The notes under the pieces are model-generated. The model saw only the letters and a list, made by a program, of their open reading frames with translations, made no database searches and was not told where the DNA came from. A stretch of 64,000 nt of DNA from Ruminococcus sp. (GTDB taxonomy: Bacteria > Bacillota > Clostridia > Oscillospirales > Ruminococcaceae): assembly GCA_015066705.1 (NCBI GenBank), contig SVNV01000012.1, positions 1 to 64,000 on the forward strand. Reading direction: 5' to 3'. Shown piece after piece: positions 60,398-64,000 of this stretch. Every line of letters begins with the position of its first letter. Positions within the stretch are counted from its first letter, which is position 1. Position numbers and translations under genes: made by a program.

Positions 60398-61846
60398 ATG
60401 AATAAATCCATAGTTTTTCACTATTTGTCAAAAGCGCTACTTGTAGGCTCGGCAATGTTTTTGATACCGTCCTTTGTGAGCCTTTATTATGGCGAAACCC
60501 ACACGATGCTGATTTTTCTTATTATAGGACTTGTGGTGGGAATTGTTTCTGTACCTCTTGCAGTTATCAAGCCTAAAAACAAACAGATGTATGCAAGAGA
60601 GGGACTTGTTATAGTTGCTCTTTTGTGGGTAATATATCCTTTGCTGGGTGCGCTTCCTTTTTATTTCAGTGGCGAAATCCCACACTTTATGGACGCTGTT
60701 TTTGAGAGCGTTTCCGGATTTACCACAACGGGTGCTACCATACTTTCAAACGTAGAAGCACTTTCACAAGGAATGCTTTTCTGGAGAAGCTTTACTCACT
60801 GGGTAGGCGGTATGGGAGTACTTGTTCTGATGATTGCAATTCTCCCTTCATCAAATCACGCAATGCATCTTATGCAGGCTGAATGTGCAGGCCCACAGGT
60901 AGGAAAAATCGTTCCTAAGGGAAAAAACAGTGCGGCATACCTCTATATCATTTATGCAGTACTTACATTAGTAACGATTGTTCTTCTCCTTTTGGGCGGA
61001 ATGCCACTCTTTGACAGCGTTTGTCACGCAATGGGAACAGCCGGCACAGGTGGTTTCAGTGTTAAAAACGCAGGTATCGGATATTATAATTCGGCATATA
61101 TTGAATATGTACTTACTATAATGATGATTCTTTTCGGCGTTAATTTCAGCCTTTACTACTTCATTCTTATAAGACGTTTCAAGGAAGTTTTTAAGAATAC
61201 GGAGCTTAAAACATATTTTGCACTTATTACCATCGCAACACTGCTCATTATGGCAAATATTTATCCGACTTATGAATCTCTGGGCAAGAGCTTCAGATAC
61301 GCATTTTTCCAGGTTGGTTCGATTATGACTTCGACAGGATTTGGTACTGCCGACTTTAACGTATGGCCTGCTTTTTCACAGACAATACTGATTGTTCTTA
61401 TGTATATCGGTGCCTGCGCAGGTTCTACAGGTGGTGGATTTAAAGTTTCAAGAGTTATTATTATGTTCAAGAGTGGTGTAAAAAGCATCAAGAAAACCAT
61501 TCACCCAAACTCTGTAAACATTGTTAAATCAGAAGATAAGGCACTTGATATAAACGTTGTTCATGGTGTTCAGACATACCTTATTATCTATATTTTTCTG
61601 ATATTTATTTCGCTTTTGATAGTTTCACTTAACGGAGCGGATTTCACAACAAACTTCACATCTGTCACAACCTGTATAAACAACATCGGTCCGGGGCTCA
61701 ATCGTGTTGGTCCTACCGAAAACTTCGGATTTTTAAATGACCTGTCAAAGCTGACGCTTACTGTTGATATGCTTCTGGGACGTCTTGAATGCTTCCCGCT
61801 TCTAATTCTTATGTCGCCGTCAGTGTGGCGAAAGAAAAACTTTTAA
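60398..61846 (+). CDS. trkH: Trk potassium uptake protein TrkH
   Basis: A 482-residue channel-like K+ transporter with four M1-P-M2 repeats. Selectivity-filter glycines appear at FTTTGAT, TAGTGGFSV, STGFGTAD and CINNIGPG, the standard TrkH pattern. The protein ends LLGRLECFPLLILMSPSVWRKKNF, which is complete. It works with TrkA encoded upstream. Directly after the stop codon lies a palindromic element (61847 onward) and then a terminator. Confidence 0.95.
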   Translation: MNKSIVFHYLSKALLVGSAMFLIPSFVSLYYGETHTMLIFLIIGLVVGIVSVPLAVIKPKNKQMYAREGLVIVALLWVIYPLLGALPFYFSGEIPHFMDAVFESVSGFTTTGATILSNVEALSQGMLFWRSFTHWVGGMGVLVLMIAILPSSNHAMHLMQAECAGPQVGKIVPKGKNSAAYLYIIYAVLTLVTIVLLLLGGMPLFDSVCHAMGTAGTGGFSVKNAGIGYYNSAYIEYVLTIMMILFGVNFSLYYFILIRRFKEVFKNTELKTYFALITIATLLIMANIYPTYESLGKSFRYAFFQVGSIMTSTGFGTADFNVWPAFSQTILIVLMYIGACAGSTGGGFKVSRVIIMFKSGVKSIKKTIHPNSVNIVKSEDKALDINVVHGVQTYLIIYIFLIFISLLIVSLNGADFTTNFTSVTTCINNIGPGLNRVGPTENFGFLNDLSKLTLTVDMLLGRLECFPLLILMSPSVWRKKNF

Positions 61847-61978
61847 CCAGCGGTGTCGCTGGACCCTCCTCTGCCTTTTTTCTCTGTCGTGAAAAGTTAT
61901 TACTTTTGAGCGGACGGCAGGCTTCAAGGAGATTCACACTAAAAGCTTCGTTTATGCGGTGTCGCTGAAGTTTTAATT
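61847..61978. repeat. Palindromic intergenic element after trkH
   Basis: CCAGCG/CGCTGG (61847-61862) is followed by CCTCCTCTGCC (61865-61875), whose CTGCC can pair with GGCAG at 61916-61920. GCGGTGTCGCTG occurs twice (from 61850 and from 61956). The CCTCCTCTGCC block plus an adjoining hairpin is shared, inverted, with 53421-53450. Confidence 0.45.
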
Positions 61979-61985
61979 AAACACT

Positions 61986-62017
61986 AAAGGGTATCGAGTA
62001 AAAACTCGGTACCCTTT
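61986..62017 (+). terminator. Bidirectional terminator between trkH and the phosphotransferase gene
   Basis: AAAGGGTA and CGAGT pair with ACTCG and TACCCTTT around an AAAA loop, ending in a short T tract; usable from both sides. Confidence 0.75.
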
Positions 62018-62046
62018 TCATTATCACTTTAACATCAACCCGTTTA

Positions 62047-62841
62047 TCAAAAAAGTTCATCAAGAAGAATGTAATACCTGAGTTTTTGGTAATCGGGAGT
62101 AATTTTAAGATAGTCAAAAAGCATATCGGGACTGAAATTTTCATAAACCTTTCCGCCGAAAGTTCCGTCAAAATTCCACTTGAGGCTTCTGTAAAGAAGT
62201 GCAATATCCCTCCATTTATCGCCTGTTCCCGTATCGCCCAAATCGATAAATCCAGCTACCTTTCCGTCCTTTAAAAACACATTAGGCAGGCAGAAATCAC
62301 CGTGACTTAAAACAGGCTCATAATTCTTCGGCTTGTTTTCACAAAGCCACTTATAAAGTGCCATAGGGTTTTCAAAACCGCCCTCTCCAAAGGTTTCCGG
62401 CATAGTGTTTTCTACATCAACGAGTCCGTTTTCTATTCTGTAGAATGCTTCTTCAAGCTCGGTATCAAGACCTCTATCCCTCGGGCATTCAGAAATATCA
62501 ACAGCCCACAGCATTTCAAGTGCTTCGCACAGAAGTTCAAGAAGCTCATCGGGGTTTTCTAAATAATACTCATCGCAGGACATTTTCCCCTCAACTTTAC
62601 TCATAAGGAGATAGCTTTTTCCGTCAGAAACCTCATAAGCCATAACCTCAGGCACAGGTATTTTTTCAACAAGCCATTTCATAACCTCAACGGTTTTGTC
62701 ATTTGTTTCACGGTAATTCTCAATCTTGAGCACCATATTTTCAAATTCTAATACAGCCGACCCGCTCATTCCGATATTATCCGTCTTAAAAGGCTTGTCC
62801 CCAGTGTATCTTTTTATGTTGTCAGGCAGTATAAACTCCAT
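62047..62841 (-). CDS. Aminoglycoside phosphotransferase-like kinase, APH(3') type
   Basis: A 264-residue protein-kinase-fold phosphotransferase. ATP-binding Lys39 is in VLKIE, the catalytic loop is SHGDFCLPN (His180, Asp182, Asn187) and the metal Asp200 lies in GFIDLGDTG, followed by DKWRDIALL, all matching the APH(3') pattern. It could phosphorylate kanamycin-type drugs, but chromosomal members in gut Firmicutes often have other or unknown substrates and need testing. GGGAGGG precedes the ATG. It is 53 bases behind asnA with a terminator between. Base composition does not differ visibly from its neighbours, so there is no sign of recent transfer. Confidence 0.85.
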   Translation of the reverse strand: MEFILPDNIKRYTGDKPFKTDNIGMSGSAVLEFENMVLKIENYRETNDKTVEVMKWLVEKIPVPEVMAYEVSDGKSYLLMSKVEGKMSCDEYYLENPDELLELLCEALEMLWAVDISECPRDRGLDTELEEAFYRIENGLVDVENTMPETFGEGGFENPMALYKWLCENKPKNYEPVLSHGDFCLPNVFLKDGKVAGFIDLGDTGTGDKWRDIALLYRSLKWNFDGTFGGKVYENFSPDMLFDYLKITPDYQKLRYYILLDELF

Positions 62842-62859
62842 AGACCCTCCCGTTTAAAG

Positions 62860-62885
62860 AAAAGCCCGCACAAAAAAGTACGGGC
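62860..62885 (-). terminator. Terminator of asnA
   Basis: GCCCGCAC (62864-62871) pairs with GTACGGGC (62878-62885) with one G-U; on the minus strand TTTTC follows. Confidence 0.75.
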
Positions 62886-62894
62886 ATTGTTGTT

Positions 62895-63905
62895 TTAAAG
62901 AAGAACGATTCCCTTCTGGTCACATTCGCTCATCATTTCGCTCGGCCATACAGAAACCTGCACCTCGCCGATGTGAGCCTTTTCAAGCAAAAGCATACAA
63001 AGTCTTGACTGACCGATACCACCACCGATTGTAAGTGGAAGTGTTCCGTCGGCAATTCTGCTGTGATACTCAAACTTCATTCTGTCCATAGCATCTCTTT
63101 CTTCAAGCTGTTTTTTAAGTGACTCTGCGTCAACTCTGATACCCATTGAAGAAACTTCAAGCGCTCTGTCAAGAACGTCGTCCCACAAAAGCAAATCTCC
63201 GTTTAAGCTCCAGTCGTCATAGTCAGGCGCTCTGCCGTCGTGTGATTCGCCGTTTGAAAGCTTGCCACCAATCTGCATAATAAACACAGTTTTGTGTTCC
63301 TTGGTAATGAGGTTTTCACGTTCTTTGGCTGTCTTGTCAGGATACATATCAAGAAGCTCCTGAGCGGTTATGAAAAACACATTTTCGCTGATTTCGCCCT
63401 TTAAAACAGGATATCTGAGGCTTACCTTTCTCTTTGTATAAGCGATAGCCTTTGCGATAAAGCTTACAGTTTCCTTGAGGTAATCAATAGTTCTCTGCTC
63501 TTTTGTGATAACCTTTTCCCAGTCCCACTGGTCAACAAAAATCGAGTGAACATTATCAGTATCGTCATCACGTCTGATGGCATTCATATCAGTATAAATA
63601 CCCTCGCCTGCGTTGTAGTGGTATCTGTAAAGAGCCATTCTCTTCCACTTTGCAAGGGATTGAACGATTTCCGCGTCGTGGTCGATTTCCTTGATAGAAA
63701 ACTCTACCTTTCTCTCAACACCGTTCAAGTCGTCGTTGATACCGCTTCCCTTTGAAACAAGCAGAGGTGCGGTAACTCTGTCAAGAGTCAGCGCAAAAGA
63801 AAGTGCCTGCTGAAACACGTCCTTGATATATTTGATTGCGTGCTGTGTTTCTCTCAGGGTTAAGAGAGATTTATAGCCCTCAGGTATAAACAATTCTTTT
63901 GACAT
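62895..63905 (-). CDS. asnA: Aspartate-ammonia ligase (AsnA-type asparagine synthetase)
   Basis: A 336-residue class-II-synthetase-like enzyme making asparagine from aspartate, ammonia and ATP. The sequence follows AsnA throughout: FALTLDRVTAPLLVSKGSGINDDLNGVER, VEFSIKEIDHDAEIVQSLAKWKRMAL, SIFVDQWDWEKVI, ELLDMYPDKTAKERE, SMGIRVD and TIGGGIGQSRLCMLLL. Uses ammonia, not glutamine. ATG 63905 has AAAGGA nine bases before it; three further codons are open upstream. It follows asnS by 32 bases, a frequent pair in Firmicutes. Confidence 0.96.
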   Translation of the reverse strand: MSKELFIPEGYKSLLTLRETQHAIKYIKDVFQQALSFALTLDRVTAPLLVSKGSGINDDLNGVERKVEFSIKEIDHDAEIVQSLAKWKRMALYRYHYNAGEGIYTDMNAIRRDDDTDNVHSIFVDQWDWEKVITKEQRTIDYLKETVSFIAKAIAYTKRKVSLRYPVLKGEISENVFFITAQELLDMYPDKTAKERENLITKEHKTVFIMQIGGKLSNGESHDGRAPDYDDWSLNGDLLLWDDVLDRALEVSSMGIRVDAESLKKQLEERDAMDRMKFEYHSRIADGTLPLTIGGGIGQSRLCMLLLEKAHIGEVQVSVWPSEMMSECDQKGIVLL

Positions 63906-63937
63906 TAAAATCATTCCTTTCCCAAAATAGGTGAAAC

Positions 63938-64000
63938 TTATCTGATGCTACCTACTGTTCTTGGATAGAGGATAACATCACGGATATTTGCAACGCCTGT
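63938..64000 (-). CDS. asnS: C-terminal end of asparaginyl-tRNA synthetase, cut by the window
   Basis: The last 20 codons of a minus-strand gene read TGVANIRDVILYPRTVGSIR then TAA (63938-63940). NIRDV(I/L)xxPRT is the class-II motif-3/C-terminal signature of AsnRS and its relatives. The neighbouring asnA favours AsnRS over AspRS or LysRS. Only the end is visible. Confidence 0.7.
   Translation of the reverse strand, partial: TGVANIRDVILYPRTVGSIR

Noticed and set aside
61847..61978. Frameshifted or truncated trkH continuing into the following palindrome
   Set aside because: TrkH already has all four filter repeats and the normal C-terminal end; the palindrome begins after a proper stop.

Overview
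The window reads as a chromosomal segment of an anaerobic, low-GC Gram-positive gut bacterium, most likely Ruminococcus or a close relative in the Oscillospiraceae. The basis is AT-rich intergenic DNA with sigma-A type promoters (TTGACA/TATAAT, mostly 17-bp spacing), GGAGG ribosome sites, a T-box leader on pheST, a class-A-like RNase P RNA, [FeFe]-hydrogenase maturases, rubrerythrin, two glycogen phosphorylases and acetate formation by PduL plus AckA. No rRNA, tRNA, CRISPR array, insertion sequence or intact prophage is visible. The genus is an inference from gene content and style.

Layout. 1-832: the end of an XRE regulator and a small unknown gene, possibly the edge of an element next to the 3' end of guaA. 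1018-10373: a stand-alone GMP synthase ATPase subunit, small membrane proteins, a beta-CASP nuclease with a uridine-kinase-like protein, a zinc-ribbon membrane protein and glycogen phosphorylase 1. 10632-14828: a Na/phosphate cotransporter with PhoB/PhoR-type two-component genes. 15228-19298: the hydrogenase maturation operon (TM1266-type regulator, hydE, hydG, hydF) behind a structured leader. 19575-24460: two dynamin-like GTPases flanking a degenerate M48 protease. 24757-25101: rnpB. 25691-29392: an amino-acid ABC transporter with apgM. 29612-30969: pyridoxal kinase plus an ECF S component. 31068-36808: a 29-residue membrane microprotein, tmcAL, ackA, an LCP-family wall enzyme and pduL. 37035-43262: a hotdog thioesterase, membrane proteins, an MFS permease, glycogen phosphorylase 2 and a lipoprotein. 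43376-43450: a candidate small RNA. 43449-49636: patatin, pyk, pheT, pheS and the T-box. 49715-55972: a sodium/solute symporter, a double-ACT protein, PaaK and a TIM-barrel/acyl-CoA-synthetase fusion. 56265-64000: rubrerythrin, an ABC exporter, a DUF1653 protein, trkA-trkH, an aminoglycoside-phosphotransferase-like kinase, asnA and the last codons of asnS.

Metabolic picture. Glycogen phosphorylases, ApgM and pyruvate kinase lead to pyruvate. PduL and AckA would turn acetyl-CoA into acetate and ATP. HydEFG would build the hydrogenase H-cluster, although no hydrogenase structural gene lies here. Rubrerythrin handles peroxide, and TrkAH and the Na/Pi system handle potassium and phosphate.

The most unusual signal is a pair of about 270-bp intergenic elements (after hydF and after ackA). 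They share conserved segments but carry different, perfectly paired sequences in the outer stem and in an 18-bp central hairpin, which is the signature of compensatory change. Other points worth a second look are the small RNA, a cloverleaf-like leader at 36929-37009, heptanucleotide tandem repeats at gene ends, the dynamin/pseudoprotease operon, the free-standing GuaA ATPase subunit and the TIM-barrel/ligase fusion.
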